Assembly (NCBI GenBank): GCA_017619335.1
Contig: JAFZSP010000020.1
Span: 1-38,984 of the forward strand
Direction: 5' to 3'
Source of the DNA: Bacteroidaceae bacterium
GTDB lineage: Bacteria; Bacteroidota; Bacteroidia; Bacteroidales; Bacteroidaceae
DNA: 38,984 nucleotides
This document shows positions 1-6,811 of this stretch, piece by piece. Made by a program: the position numbers and the translations under genes. The notes beneath the pieces were generated by a model. That model was not told where the DNA came from, made no database searches, and saw only the letters and a list, made by a program, of their open reading frames with translations. Each line of letters begins with the position of its first letter. The stretch's first letter is position 1.

Positions 1-143
1 GAAAAACGCGTGCCTTTAGGTACGCGACAACAGATCCCTCTCGCGTACCTAAAGGCACGCATTCCATTGGTAACCACATTACCAGCCAATGAATTGGCTG
101 GCTATCCCTATCAAATGCCTACGGCATACTTGCGAAAGTTGAG
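1..143. repeat. Composite palindromic repeat R1, copy a (cut by window start)
   Basis: Contains perfect 20-bp inverted arms at 8-27 and 41-60 (GCGTGCCTTTAGGTACGCGA and its complement) around a 13-nt loop, then the palindrome CCAGCCAATGAATTGGCTGG and the short palindrome ATGCCTACGGCAT. The same modules in the same order recur at 2361-2707 and 3798-4090, and inverted at the far end of the window. It resembles a REP/BIME-type array. No coding potential is supported. Confidence 0.85.
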
Positions 144-210
144 ACAATTAACAATTAAGAATTAAAAATTAACAATTAACAATGAAGAATGGATAATTGA
201 TAATGGATAA
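141..210. repeat. AT-rich dispersed repeat (AATTAACAATTAACAATG type)
   Basis: Degenerate tandem units built on AATTAACAAT and AATGGATAAT. The same sequence type occurs at 932-990, 2155-2205 and 13085-13215. It sits between palindromic repeats and gene starts and has no coding potential. Confidence 0.7.
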
Positions 211-220
211 TTGATTCGCG

Positions 221-313
221 GGTTAAGCCCCGACGGGGCGCAAGACCACAGGCAGGGGTCTTGACCCCTGCTAACGACCGCAACGCCACACGAACCCCGA
301 CGGGGCGACAGAA
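221..313. repeat. Palindromic repeat R2, copy a
   Basis: Nested GC-rich palindromes: GCCCCGACGGGGC, then CAGGGGTC...GACCCCTG, then CCCCGACGGGG. The block recurs almost unchanged at 1001-1095 and in diverged form at 1137-1230 and 6604-6808. It lies just before the 340-636 gene, so it forms that gene's upstream region. Confidence 0.8.
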
Positions 314-339
314 CATTCAACTTTAAACTTTAAACAACA

Positions 340-636
340 ATGGAAATTAAGATCAACAAGGACGTCGCTGAACTGGAGCGACAGCTGGCCGTGCGCATCG
401 TACACATGGCCTACGTGAAGAAGGACGGAAGCATGCGTGACGCCTGGGGCACACGCTGCCTGGCACTCATCCCGGCGGAGTATCACCCCAACGGCCGCAG
501 CCAACACAAGCCCTGCGCGTGGACACTCTCATACTGGGACACCGTCAAGGGAGGCTGGCGAAGCCTCATCCGCAAGAACGTATTAGGATTCATAGAAGAT
601 TGTGAGCAACAAGAAACCAGCGATACATGGCATTAG
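340..636 (+). CDS. Small SH3-barrel / DUF2693 (WYL_2-like) protein
   Basis: A 98-residue protein with the pattern of the small Bacteroidetes family DUF2693, a predicted Sm/SH3-like barrel. A 'KKDGSMRDAWGT' strand pair near residues 29-40 is followed by 'YWDTVKGGWRSLIRKN' near 67-82. The family matches the barrel of WYL-type regulators, but its biochemical role is not known to me. The start follows AAACAACAATGG, the same leader context as the replication-like gene at 1257, and no Shine-Dalgarno is evident, as is usual in this phylum. The stop overlaps the next gene by 10 bp, so the two are probably translated together. The upstream region is entirely repeat R2 plus an ACTTTAAACTTTAAAC tract. 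The family call is from memory of the pattern. Confidence 0.75.
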   Translation: MEIKINKDVAELERQLAVRIVHMAYVKKDGSMRDAWGTRCLALIPAEYHPNGRSQHKPCAWTLSYWDTVKGGWRSLIRKNVLGFIEDCEQQETSDTWH

Positions 637-938
637 TAAACATTCATTTAGGACAGAGCGAAGACGAATTCCAGATGGCGTACCTCACACAGGAAGAGCA
701 CGACCTCTACGGCCTGCGAACCTGTAACCTCTGCGACTTCCGATGCATCGAAGAGAAGGATCCCGTCCGGCGAGCCTACTGGCAGGACTTCTGCAAGGAG
801 TTGGCACGCCGGAGCAAGAAGCAATGCTACTATGCACACGCCGACCACAAGAACCTCCGACGCATCCACGACATCATCCAGCGAGCCAAGCTGCGATTCA
901 AGGCAATGATCAAGAGGATCTGTAAAATGGACAATTAA
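627..938 (+). CDS. Hypothetical basic protein with clustered cysteines
   Basis: 103 residues, not recognised. It has a CNLCDFRC cluster near residues 33-40 and a single Cys-His stretch (KKQCYYAHADH) near 64-74, which could form a small metal site, then a strongly basic helical C-terminus (RAKLRFKAMIKRICK). The ATG lies inside the last codons of the upstream DUF2693-like gene (10-bp overlap), which supports this start and translational coupling. Codon use is similar to its neighbour. It ends directly at an AT-rich dispersed repeat. A nucleic-acid-binding role would fit the charge but is only a guess. Confidence 0.6.
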   Translation: MALVNIHLGQSEDEFQMAYLTQEEHDLYGLRTCNLCDFRCIEEKDPVRRAYWQDFCKELARRSKKQCYYAHADHKNLRRIHDIIQRAKLRFKAMIKRICKMDN

Positions 939-990
939 TAATTAAAAATTAACAATTAATAATGAAGAATGAAGAGTGGATAATGGATAA
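932..990. repeat. AT-rich dispersed repeat, second copy
   Basis: Same AATTAATAATTAAAAATT / AATGGATAATGG unit type as at 141-210, again between a gene end and an R2 block. The pair (AT repeat plus R2) therefore recurs as a joint module at 141-313 and 932-1095. Confidence 0.65.
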
Positions 991-1000
991 TGGATTAGCG

Positions 1001-1230
1001 GGTTAAGCCCCGATGGGGCGCAAGACCACAGGCAGGGGTCTTGACCCCTGCATCGAACGTCAACACCACACGAACCCCGACGGGGTGACAGAATGAAAAT
1101 GTTCTGTCGTACCTTCGGCACTCGTTTCCCCGTCCTCTGGTAGCAGGGGTTTCACCCCTGCCTGTGGTCGGACGTCCCTTCGGGACTGGCTCCACCCCTG
1201 CCTGTGGTCGGACGTCCCTTCGGGACTTTT
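1001..1230. repeat. Palindromic repeat R2, copy b with tandem duplication
   Basis: 1001-1095 repeats the module seen at 221-313 almost base for base. It is followed by CCCCGTCCTCTGG and two exact 35-bp direct repeats at 1153-1187 and 1193-1227. Each direct repeat contains CACCCCTGCCTGTGGTCGG and GTCCCTTCGGGAC, with a 40-bp period. The open frame that runs through this block into the next gene is repeat-encoded and not taken as coding. Confidence 0.85.
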
Positions 1231-1256
1231 ATTCCAAACAGTTACATCAAACAACA

Positions 1257-2159
1257 ATGGCAGCACTTTCTCCATACGTTATACAAGACTTGGTTTCGTC
1301 GTGGGTCGGTGAAGACCCACGGCGATTAAAACTGTTCCTCCACTTACTCAGCAAAATGGATGACGAGGGGTATGTGGAAATTAGCGTTAGAGATTTTGCC
1401 AAACAGCTAAATATGTCTCGTGAAGTGGCGAGCCGTATTCTAAGAAATTTGGAGGAGCACGCCATAATCGAGCAAATATCACACCAAAAGCGCACCATTA
1501 TATTTATCTGTAAATCCGAGCGTTACATGATGGTGCAACACCAATATGACACCAATATGACACCAATACAACACCAACTTCCTCCTTTACAGAAAGAAAA
1601 GGAAGAAAAGAAGGTTCCCCCCTGCACCCCCTTTAAAGAAAAGAAAGAAAAGAAAGAAAACGTTACTCCGGAGGGTACTTCGTACCAACAACAACAACAA
1701 CAACCGACTCCGTCGGAAGAAAAAATTCTCTCTGAACCGATAGAGAAGCGCCGTGAGCGCTTCTGGGCAGATTGCTGCCATAGCCACGCCCTGCACCCCG
1801 AGTGGCCCGAAGAGGGCGTTCGCAGTTTCTTCCTGTTCTGGACGCAGCCGTCCAAGGACGGCCAGCGGATGAAGTTCGAGGAGGAAGCCCACTTCGGCAT
1901 GAGCTACCGCATGAAATTCTACCTGAAACGTGGCCAGTGGTTGGACGAGGTGCAGGAAGCCCGACTGAACCGCATCAAGGGCAGGAAAGCCGTCAGCCGC
2001 GAAGAGGAGAGTTATCAGCGCCGCCGTGCCGCCGCCCTCGAAGAAGACGATGCAGGGCGCGAGGAGCGTGACCGTCAGCGTGACGAGCGCGCCCAGAAAG
2101 CCGCCACCGTGGAAGAGATCAAGGCCATCCTCGGGGACCGGTGGGTCGGGGACAATTGA
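1257..2159 (+). CDS. Winged-helix replication-initiation-like protein (Bacteroidetes type)
   Basis: 300 residues from the ATG at 1257. A longer frame opens at 1164 but its first part is translated repeat R2, and 1257 has the same ACAACAATGG context as the 340 gene. The N-terminus (about 1-85) is a winged-helix domain (VRDFAKQLNMSREVASRILRN) of the kind in plasmid/phage replication proteins. Residues about 110-160 are a low-complexity Lys/Glu/Gln linker. Residues about 165-235 match a domain common in Bacteroidetes mobile-element replication proteins (HPEWPEE, FFLFWTQPSKDGQRMKFE). The C-terminus is a charged coiled-coil-like helix. A dispersed repeat encoding VPPCTPFKEK lies in the linker near residues 120-133. 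It could start replication of a lost element or act only as a DNA-binding regulator. Confidence 0.65.
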   Translation: MAALSPYVIQDLVSSWVGEDPRRLKLFLHLLSKMDDEGYVEISVRDFAKQLNMSREVASRILRNLEEHAIIEQISHQKRTIIFICKSERYMMVQHQYDTNMTPIQHQLPPLQKEKEEKKVPPCTPFKEKKEKKENVTPEGTSYQQQQQQPTPSEEKILSEPIEKRRERFWADCCHSHALHPEWPEEGVRSFFLFWTQPSKDGQRMKFEEEAHFGMSYRMKFYLKRGQWLDEVQEARLNRIKGRKAVSREEESYQRRRAAALEEDDAGREERDRQRDERAQKAATVEEIKAILGDRWVGDN

Positions 2160-2205
2160 TAATTAATAATTAATAATTAAAAATTAATAATGGATAATGG
2201 ATAGG
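2155..2205. repeat. AT-rich dispersed repeat, third copy
   Basis: AATTGATAATTAATAATTAA-type units begin at the stop codon of the replication-like gene and run to a CGCCCTTCGGGC palindrome. Same family as at 141 and 932. Confidence 0.6.
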
Positions 2206-2842
2206 TCGCCCTTCGGGCCCAATACTTTAGGTCGGCCTTTGGCCTCCGCTCGGCTTTGCCGCTCATTCGAGCTACTCTCTTACAAAGCAGCGAGTCTTGA
2301 GAAAATTATAAAAAAATTAAATCAAAAAATTATAAGAAAGGCATTCTGATGATGAAAAAACAATAAAAGCCCCAGCGGGGCTTAATAGGGGTAGCCAGCC
2401 GTTTTAACGGCTGGTATAAAGGGGCGGAGAAAAACGCGTGCCTTTAGGTACGCGACAACAGATCCCTATCGCGTACCTACGGCACGCATTCCATTTGCGA
2501 CCACATTACCAGCCAATGAATTGGCTGGCCGCTCGGCGCTCTGCGACGCTTCACACTTGAAGAACCCCTATCAAATGCCTACGGCATTAACCCCTTCAAG
2601 CGCTCGGCCCAAAGGGACGCTTCACACTTGAAGAACCCCTATCAAATGCCTACGGCATTAACCCTTCAAACCCCTATCAAATGCCTACGGCATTACTTGC
2701 GAAACTTCAGTTTTTTGATTTTTTTATAATTTTCGGTTTTAATTTTCTTATAATTTTGAGCGCAGCGACCATAAAATTTACTTTTTTGAAAAAAAGTTCG
2801 GGCAGTCGAGGGTAACTGGGCAGAAAATAAAAATAATTGTTG
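2206..2842. repeat. Composite palindromic repeat R1, copy b, with AT-rich inverted flanks
   Basis: A gene-free block. After short CGCCCTTCGGGC and GGCCTTTGGCC palindromes comes an AT-rich stretch (about 2296-2340). R1 proper follows at 2361-2707: GCCCCAGCGGGGC, CCAGCCGTTTTAACGGCTGG, the long arms at 2436-2455 and 2469-2487, CCAGCCAATGAATTGGCTGG, and three copies of CCCCTATCAAATGCCTACGG. The AT-rich stretch on the other side (about 2708-2757) is an imperfect inverted copy of the first (TTTTTTGATTTTTTTAT versus ATAAAAAAATTAAATCAAAA). The right arm carries CCTACGG where copy a has CCTAAAGG, so the two arms no longer pair perfectly. Confidence 0.8.
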
Positions 2843-2850
2843 TACCTTTG
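2843..2850 (+). promoter_or_regulatory. Bacteroidetes-type -7 box (TACCTTTG)
   Basis: TACCTTTG followed by C matches the TAnnTTTG consensus of the Bacteroidetes primary sigma factor. No convincing TTTG -33 element is seen upstream. It is the only such box before the HU-related gene, so that transcript probably has a leader of about 285 nt that includes two small frames. Confidence 0.55.
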
Positions 2851-2854
2851 CACC

Positions 2855-2974
2855 GTGAAAGAGAGGAAAAAGCGTCCCAAGTCCGGGCACTGCCCGAAAC
2901 AGTCCACGAGAAAGGCCGAAACCGACCACGAGACTGGACGACAAGGCCCAAAGGGCTGGACGACTTGCCACTAA
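2855..2974 (+). CDS. Possible 39-residue basic leader ORF (GTG start)
   Basis: Starts five bases after a good -7 box and encodes a Lys/Arg-rich peptide (begins VKERKKRPKSGHCPKQ). No family recognised. With transcription starting about seven bases below the box, the GTG would lie at or next to the RNA 5' end, which argues for leaderless translation or against the call. Listed because it may be a real small ORF in the leader of the HU-related gene; only conservation could settle it. Confidence 0.2.
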   Translation: MKERKKRPKSGHCPKQSTRKAETDHETGRQGPKGWTTCH

Positions 2975-3002
2975 GGGCTGGCCCCTGGAGCTCAAAACAC
3001 CA

Positions 3003-3092
3003 ATGCCTGACCGCGGAGGCTACCGTGCCAAGAGCAAAAAGAGACTACATCGAGTGAAGTGCGCAATTCACTGGAGAAACCCTGACCTCTGA
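3003..3092 (+). CDS. Possible 29-residue basic small ORF
   Basis: ATG at 3003 opens a very basic peptide (MPDRGGYRAKSKKRLHRVK...) ending 50 bp before the HU-related gene. It shares the presumed transcript with that gene. No family recognised; base composition is like coding DNA rather than the AT-rich spacers. Uncertain. Confidence 0.25.
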   Translation: MPDRGGYRAKSKKRLHRVKCAIHWRNPDL

Positions 3093-3142
3093 TTCACACA
3101 GCGATCTTTAACTTATTTCATTAACCAAAAAATCTAATCACT

Positions 3143-3721
3143 ATGGCAAAGTACGCAAGAAAGAAGCGCAGTGCCATCGCACTGCAGAGCGTGGAACAGA
3201 TGAACTACTCTGTGACCATGCGCAAGAATCCCATGAACGAGAACGACCCCAAGAAGGCCTACGCCAACGTCCAGTACGAAGGCCTGGTCAAGCTGGAACA
3301 GCTCGCCGAGCACATCAAGACCCACGGCAGTCCCTACACCCGCGACATGATCGTGGGCATCGCCACCGCACTGGTCGATTGCACCCGCGAGTACCTGACC
3401 CGAGGATTCAAGGTCGCCCTGGGAGACCTCGGCACCTTCCGCATCTCCATTGCCCAGCGCGCCGCCAAGACCAAGAAGGCTTTCACCGCCAACAACATCA
3501 CCGATGCCTGGGCGGAGTACGAGCCCGGAGGCTATTTCGTGGACCTGCGTGACGAGATCAACTTCACCGAAGTTCCCAATCGCACCGTTCAGCAGGTAGC
3601 CGCCAAGCTGGTCAAGGAAGGCACCATCACCCAGGAGCAGTGGCAGGCCATCCTCGACGGTTCCGCCACCATCGAGATTGATGAGGAAGGCAACGTCACG
3701 CCCGTGACCCCCGAACCCTAA
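3143..3721 (+). CDS. HU-related DNA-binding protein
   Basis: 192 residues, matching the long Bacteroidetes 'HU-related' branch of the HU/IHF family. A basic N-terminal arm (MAKYARKKRSAIALQS) leads into a helical segment (TRDMIVGIATALVDCTREYL, about 67-86) and the HU core turn (GFKVALGDLGTFRISI, about 88-103). An acidic C-terminal extension ends in TPVTPEP. Family members are nucleoid-type proteins that bend or bind DNA without sequence specificity; this branch is common in gut Bacteroidales, often several per genome. The start codon follows an AT-rich leader (AATCTAATCACTATGG). The next gene is a smalltalk micro-protein, the usual partner of this HU type. The amidase often found further downstream is absent here; a repeat block sits between the two genes. 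Confidence 0.88.
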   Translation: MAKYARKKRSAIALQSVEQMNYSVTMRKNPMNENDPKKAYANVQYEGLVKLEQLAEHIKTHGSPYTRDMIVGIATALVDCTREYLTRGFKVALGDLGTFRISIAQRAAKTKKAFTANNITDAWAEYEPGGYFVDLRDEINFTEVPNRTVQQVAAKLVKEGTITQEQWQAILDGSATIEIDEEGNVTPVTPEP

Positions 3722-3734
3722 TGGAAGGTCGGCC

Positions 3735-3790
3735 ACAACAGACTCACCCCCGACCCCTCTCTTTCAAAGAGGGGGGCGAGGGAGCCGGGT
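3735..3790 (-). repeat. Short palindromic repeat family A, divergent copy
   Basis: ACTCACCCCCGACCCCTCTC followed by TTTCAAAGAGGGG. It keeps the asymmetric GGGGGTG tail of family A (read on the minus strand) but has a different palindrome arm from the usual CCCTCCC...GGGAGGG. Lies 14 bp past the HU-related stop codon. Confidence 0.6.
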
Positions 3791-3797
3791 TGAAGCG

Positions 3798-4090
3798 GAG
3801 GGGCAAAGCCCCAGCGAGCAGACAAGGGAAGCCCCAGAGGGGCTTAACAAAGGTAGCCAGCCGTTTTAACGGCTGGTATGAAGGGGCAGGAAAAAACGCG
3901 TGCCTTTAGGTACGCGACAACAAATCCCTATCGCGTACCTACGGCACGCGTCCCATTACACAACCGCCTACCAGCCAATAAATTGGCTGGCCGCTCGGCC
4001 CAAAGGGACGCTTCACACTTGAAGAACCCTTATCAAATGCCTACGGCATAAAACCCTTCAAACCCTTCTCAAATGCCTACGGCATCAATC
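3798..4090. repeat. Composite palindromic repeat R1, copy c
   Basis: Same module order as copy b: GCCCCAGAGGGGC, CCAGCCGTTTTAACGGCTGG, long arms from GCGTGCCTTTAGGTACGCGA (about 3898-3917) to the TCGCGTACCTACGG arm, CCAGCCAATAAATTGGCTGG, and two ATGCCTACGGCAT units. It fills the interval between the HU-related gene and the smalltalk gene, where I see no other gene. Confidence 0.85.
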
Positions 4091-4141
4091 CACGCAATCA
4101 AACACAACACAAACAACACTAAACGCTAAACTCAAAAGCTT

Positions 4142-4249
4142 ATGAAGAAGGAAACTTGGAAGCAGATCCTGCACATCATCATCACCATCCTGACCGCGAT
4201 TGTCACCGCACTCACTACCACCAGCTGCATTGGCAAGGGCCCATTCTGA
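4142..4249 (+). CDS. Smalltalk family micro-lipoprotein
   Basis: 35 residues: MKKETWKQILHIIITILTAI, then VTALTTTSC and a short tail IGKGPF. This is the hallmark of the tiny Bacteroidetes 'smalltalk' proteins: MKKETWK start, one hydrophobic helix, and a TSC lipobox-like end. The family's function is unknown. It would be an inner-membrane or lipid-anchored peptide. Family members are usually found just downstream of an HU-related gene, as here. A strong hairpin terminator follows 90 bp later. Four ATGTAAA-like units (4250-4280) follow the stop codon. Confidence 0.85.
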   Translation: MKKETWKQILHIIITILTAIVTALTTTSCIGKGPF

Positions 4250-4339
4250 TGTAAAATGTAAAATGTAAATTCAATGTAAAATGAACCGAATCAGAGACTC
4301 ATCACACTCCTGACAATTACGACCCAATCACTACTACTG

Positions 4340-4377
4340 CTTGCCCGCGTCACTCAACACATGAGGACGCGGGCAAG
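4340..4377 (+). terminator. Strong hairpin terminator after smalltalk
   Basis: Perfect 12-bp arms, CTTGCCCGCGTC and GACGCGGGCAAG, around a 14-nt loop, followed by TTTGTTTGT. It ends the plus-strand HU/smalltalk region just before the convergent FMN-binding gene. A near-identical hairpin with a compensated base-pair change lies at 37579-37611. Confidence 0.8.
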
Positions 4378-4421
4378 TTTGTTTGTAATGGTATGCTCAT
4401 GCTGAATGTACCTAAAGAATC

Positions 4422-4862
4422 TTATTTCTTTCCGCTTTTGTTGTAGTAGTCCAGTCCGCGGCGGACGTTCTCGATGACGGCTTCTGAGGAATAGGTGGCT
4501 CCGGTGATGACGTCGATTTTCTCGGTGGCGGCCTTCTTGACGGTGAGGCCGTTCCAGCGGTTGATGAGGTCTCGCTTGATGAGGGCGAAGTACTTGGGTG
4601 TCTCCAGGTTCTTCAGGGCCTCCACCTTCTCGATTTTCCCTTTCTTGATGTAAATCTTCAGGGGTGTGGGGCCTGCATAGCCTTCCACGTCTTCGCCCAG
4701 CGTGGTGGTGTTGATGATGGTGGCGCCGTCTTCCTGGGTGATGACCTCGTCGGCAGCGCGGAAACTCACGAGCAATGCTGCCAAGAAGACCCACCCCCAG
4801 ATGCCTCCCTTGAGGGAGGGGAGTAGCTGGCGCGCAGATACTTTGTTTGATTTCATTTTCAT
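4422..4862 (-). CDS. FMN-binding domain protein, membrane-anchored
   Basis: 146 residues from the ATG at 4862, chosen over the frame's upstream Met because a short hydrophilic N-terminus then leads into the signal-anchor. Residues about 25-36 (VFLAALLVSF) form a short membrane or signal segment. The rest is an FMN-binding domain (as in RnfG/NqrC and NosR) with the flavinylation motif DVITGATYSS near 119-128, where the Thr of S/T-G-A-T normally receives FMN through a phosphoester bond. It likely carries electrons at the periplasmic face. It follows an iron-sulfur aldo/keto reductase on the same strand (111-bp gap), suggesting a redox operon. No flavin transferase ApbE is in the window. Residues 13-26 (QLLPSLKGGIWGWV) are encoded by a family-A palindromic repeat just before the membrane segment. 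Confidence 0.8.
   Translation of the reverse strand: MKMKSNKVSARQLLPSLKGGIWGWVFLAALLVSFRAADEVITQEDGATIINTTTLGEDVEGYAGPTPLKIYIKKGKIEKVEALKNLETPKYFALIKRDLINRWNGLTVKKAATEKIDVITGATYSSEAVIENVRRGLDYYNKSGKK
4786..4830 (-). repeat. Palindromic repeat family A, in frame inside the FMN-binding gene
   Basis: Palindrome CCTCCC-TTGA-GGGAGG at 4804-4819. It has the family's left tail (AGACCCACCCCCAGATG on the plus strand) and right tail (GGAGTAGCTGGCGCGCAG) that also flank copies in the anti-sigma factor and the second receptor. Encodes the PSLKGG segment of the protein. Confidence 0.8.
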
Positions 4863-4930
4863 TTTACTGTTGTTCTTTTCTCTCTTTGACCCACCAAACT
4901 GCAAAAGGTTTAAAACTCGCTTACTGATGG

Positions 4931-4972
4931 CTTTCCCCTCCCTAACGGGAGGGGTCAGGGGGTGGGTCTTTT
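4931..4972 (+). repeat. Palindromic repeat family A, intergenic copy
   Basis: CCCCTCCC-TAAC-GGGAGGGG at 4935-4954 with the GGGGGTGGGTCTT tail. It lies between the aldo/keto reductase stop and the FMN-binding gene start, on the opposite strand to the copy at 4786, giving an inverted pair about 110 bp apart. Confidence 0.75.
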
Positions 4973-4973
4973 G

Positions 4974-6326
4974 TTATTTCCTTCTTTTGCGTGTCAGTTC
5001 CACGATGCGGCTCATCTGGTTGGGGATGCGGATCTGCTGGGGGCACTTGCTCAAGCACTGTCCGCAGTCGGTGCAGGTGGTGGCGCGCTTCTCTGCGGGG
5101 ATGGCGTCACGGTAGGCCTTGATGAAAGCTTCCTGTCGTTCGGCATAGTCGGCGGCAGTGGGGTCGGGCAGGGGCAGCATCTTTTTGGTGACGGCATCGT
5201 TGTAGAAGGCGAAGTTCCCTGGTATATCCACTCCGTAGGGGCAGGGCATGCAGTAGGCGCAGGTGGTGCAGCCGATGGTGGGGAATCCTGCCATCTGGTC
5301 GGCGATGCGTGCCAGCAGGTCGTTCTCGGCCTCGGTGCAGGGCTGCAGGGGCGAGAAGGTGCGCACGTTCTCCTCTAAGTGTTCCATGCGGTTCATGCCG
5401 CTCAGCGTGGTGAGGATATTCGGATGTGAGCCTACCCAGCGGAAGCCCCACATGGCGGGACTGTCGGCGGGGCGCACGGCCTGCATCTGCTCGCGGATCT
5501 CGTCCGAGACGTTGGCCAGACCGCCACCTCGGATAGGCTCCATCACCACCACCTGAATGCCCAGTTTCTCCAGGCGGCCATAGAGGTACTCTGCGTCGGC
5601 GTCGGCGCGACGGCGTCCGCGGCCTGCGTGGCGCCAATCCACATAGTTCATCTGTATCTGCACGAAGTCCCAGTGGTACTTCTCGTGCTGGTCCAGCAGG
5701 TAGTCAAAGACCTTGACGTCACCGTGATAGCTGAACCCCAAATGGCGGATGCGTCCCGCTTCCCGCTCCTTCATCAGGAAGTCCAGCAGACCGTTGTCGA
5801 TGAAGCGGCCGTTCAGTGCCTCCATTCCTCCGCCGCCAATGCTATGCAGCAGGTAGTAGTCGATGTAATCCACGCGGAGCTTGCGGAAGGAGTTCTCGTA
5901 CATCTCCTTGGACTTCTCCAGAGACCACAGCTGCTGGTTCTGGTTGGACATTTTCGTGGCCACAAAATATTTCTCGCGCGGGTGGCGGCTCAGGGCTGCG
6001 CCCGTCTGTTCCTCGTTGTGGCCTCCGGCATACATGGGAGCCGTGTCGAAGTAGTTGACGCCGTGGGCAATGGCGTAATCCACCAGTCGGTTGACCTCCT
6101 CCTGTTCGCGAGGCAGGCGCATCATGCCGAAACCCAGCAGGGAGATGTTCTCTCCCGAACCGTTCTGGCGGCGGTAGGTCATCTTAATGTCCTCGGGCTG
6201 TGCCGTTTGGGGGTGTGAGCTGGCAAATGCCTCTAAGGGGCCCATGGCCATTAACGAAAAGGCCGAGGCAGAACCCAGTCCCAGACGTTGCAGGAACTGT
6301 CGGCGATTCATGTCGTGCTTGTTCAT
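4974..6326 (-). CDS. Tat-exported aldo/keto reductase with [4Fe-4S] C-terminal domain
   Basis: 450 residues from the ATG at 6326; the frame is open further upstream but 6326 gives a clean Tat signal (NRRQFLQRLGLGSASAFSLM). Residues about 55-345 form an aldo/keto reductase barrel. The catalytic tetrad is visible: Asp and Tyr in FDTAPMYAGG, Lys in VATKMSN, His in YYLLHSIGG. The C-terminus holds two Cys clusters, CTTCAYCMPCPYGVDIP and CTDCGQCLSKCP; the second is a ferredoxin-like cluster motif. This is the COG1453 type of predicted oxidoreductase; substrates are mostly unknown. With the Tat signal and the downstream FMN-binding protein it likely takes part in periplasmic or membrane redox chemistry. 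A -7 box at 6398-6406 gives a leader of about 65 nt. Confidence 0.88.
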   Translation of the reverse strand: MNKHDMNRRQFLQRLGLGSASAFSLMAMGPLEAFASSHPQTAQPEDIKMTYRRQNGSGENISLLGFGMMRLPREQEEVNRLVDYAIAHGVNYFDTAPMYAGGHNEEQTGAALSRHPREKYFVATKMSNQNQQLWSLEKSKEMYENSFRKLRVDYIDYYLLHSIGGGGMEALNGRFIDNGLLDFLMKEREAGRIRHLGFSYHGDVKVFDYLLDQHEKYHWDFVQIQMNYVDWRHAGRGRRRADADAEYLYGRLEKLGIQVVVMEPIRGGGLANVSDEIREQMQAVRPADSPAMWGFRWVGSHPNILTTLSGMNRMEHLEENVRTFSPLQPCTEAENDLLARIADQMAGFPTIGCTTCAYCMPCPYGVDIPGNFAFYNDAVTKKMLPLPDPTAADYAERQEAFIKAYRDAIPAEKRATTCTDCGQCLSKCPQQIRIPNQMSRIVELTRKRRK

Positions 6327-6397
6327 CGTCCTATCAGTTTGTAAGTTAAAAGAATAAATACTATCTCGTGGAAGAACCCTTGTATAGGATTTCCGCC

Positions 6398-6406
6398 GCA
6401 AAGGTA
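6398..6406 (-). promoter_or_regulatory. -7 box for the aldo/keto reductase operon
   Basis: TACCTTTGC on the minus strand, 72 bp above the reductase ATG. An ATTGG sequence about 21 bp further upstream could be a degenerate TTTG -33 element. Confidence 0.65.
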
Positions 6407-6603
6407 CATCTTTTTTTCTGGAACTCCCCAATTTTTTGCCACAAAAGTTGTTTGCGACGCCTCATTCCCCCACTTTTTCCTCCTCTTCTTCCCCTTCTGG
6501 TCCCGTCAGCACATTCCCCCGCCGGCTGAAAGGTTGGTATACAAAGCGAGAAATTATTCATGATAAGTAGCTAATCAAAATTAATTGACATAATGTTTGC
6601 ACA

Positions 6604-6808
6604 AAAAGCCCGAAGGGCTGATGAGAATACAGGCAGGGGTGAAACCCCTGCATAGATTGCGAACGTCACACGAGCCCTGAAAGGGCGACAGAATGAAAAA
6701 GGGTGATCTGTCACCCCTTCGGGGTTCGTACTGCGTGCCCTGATAGCAGGGGCTTCGCTACGCTCCACCCCTGCCTGTGGTCTTAACACCCCTTCGGGGT
6801 TACATAAC
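6604..6808. repeat. Palindromic repeat R2, copy c (diverged and rearranged)
   Basis: Fills most of the gap between the reductase promoter and the helicase gene end. Contains GCCCGAAGGGC, CAGGCAGGGGTGAAACCCCT, GCCCTGAAAGGGC, TCACCCCTTCGGGGT, a CACCCCTGCCTGTGGTC unit identical to part of the 1153-1227 tandem repeat, and CCCCTTCGGGG (6789-6799). The last hairpin lies just past the helicase stop and may help end transcription. No gene seen in 6432-6811. Confidence 0.75.
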
Positions 6809-6811
6809 ATA

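Noticed and set aside
1164..1256. Upstream extension of the replication-like gene
   Set aside because: The 31 codons are translated palindromic repeat R2; the ATG at 1257 has the same leader context as the 340 gene.
4171..4190. CATCATCATCACCAT run resembling a His tag
   Set aside because: In the true frame of the smalltalk gene it encodes Ile/Thr of the membrane helix (HIIITIL), not histidines.
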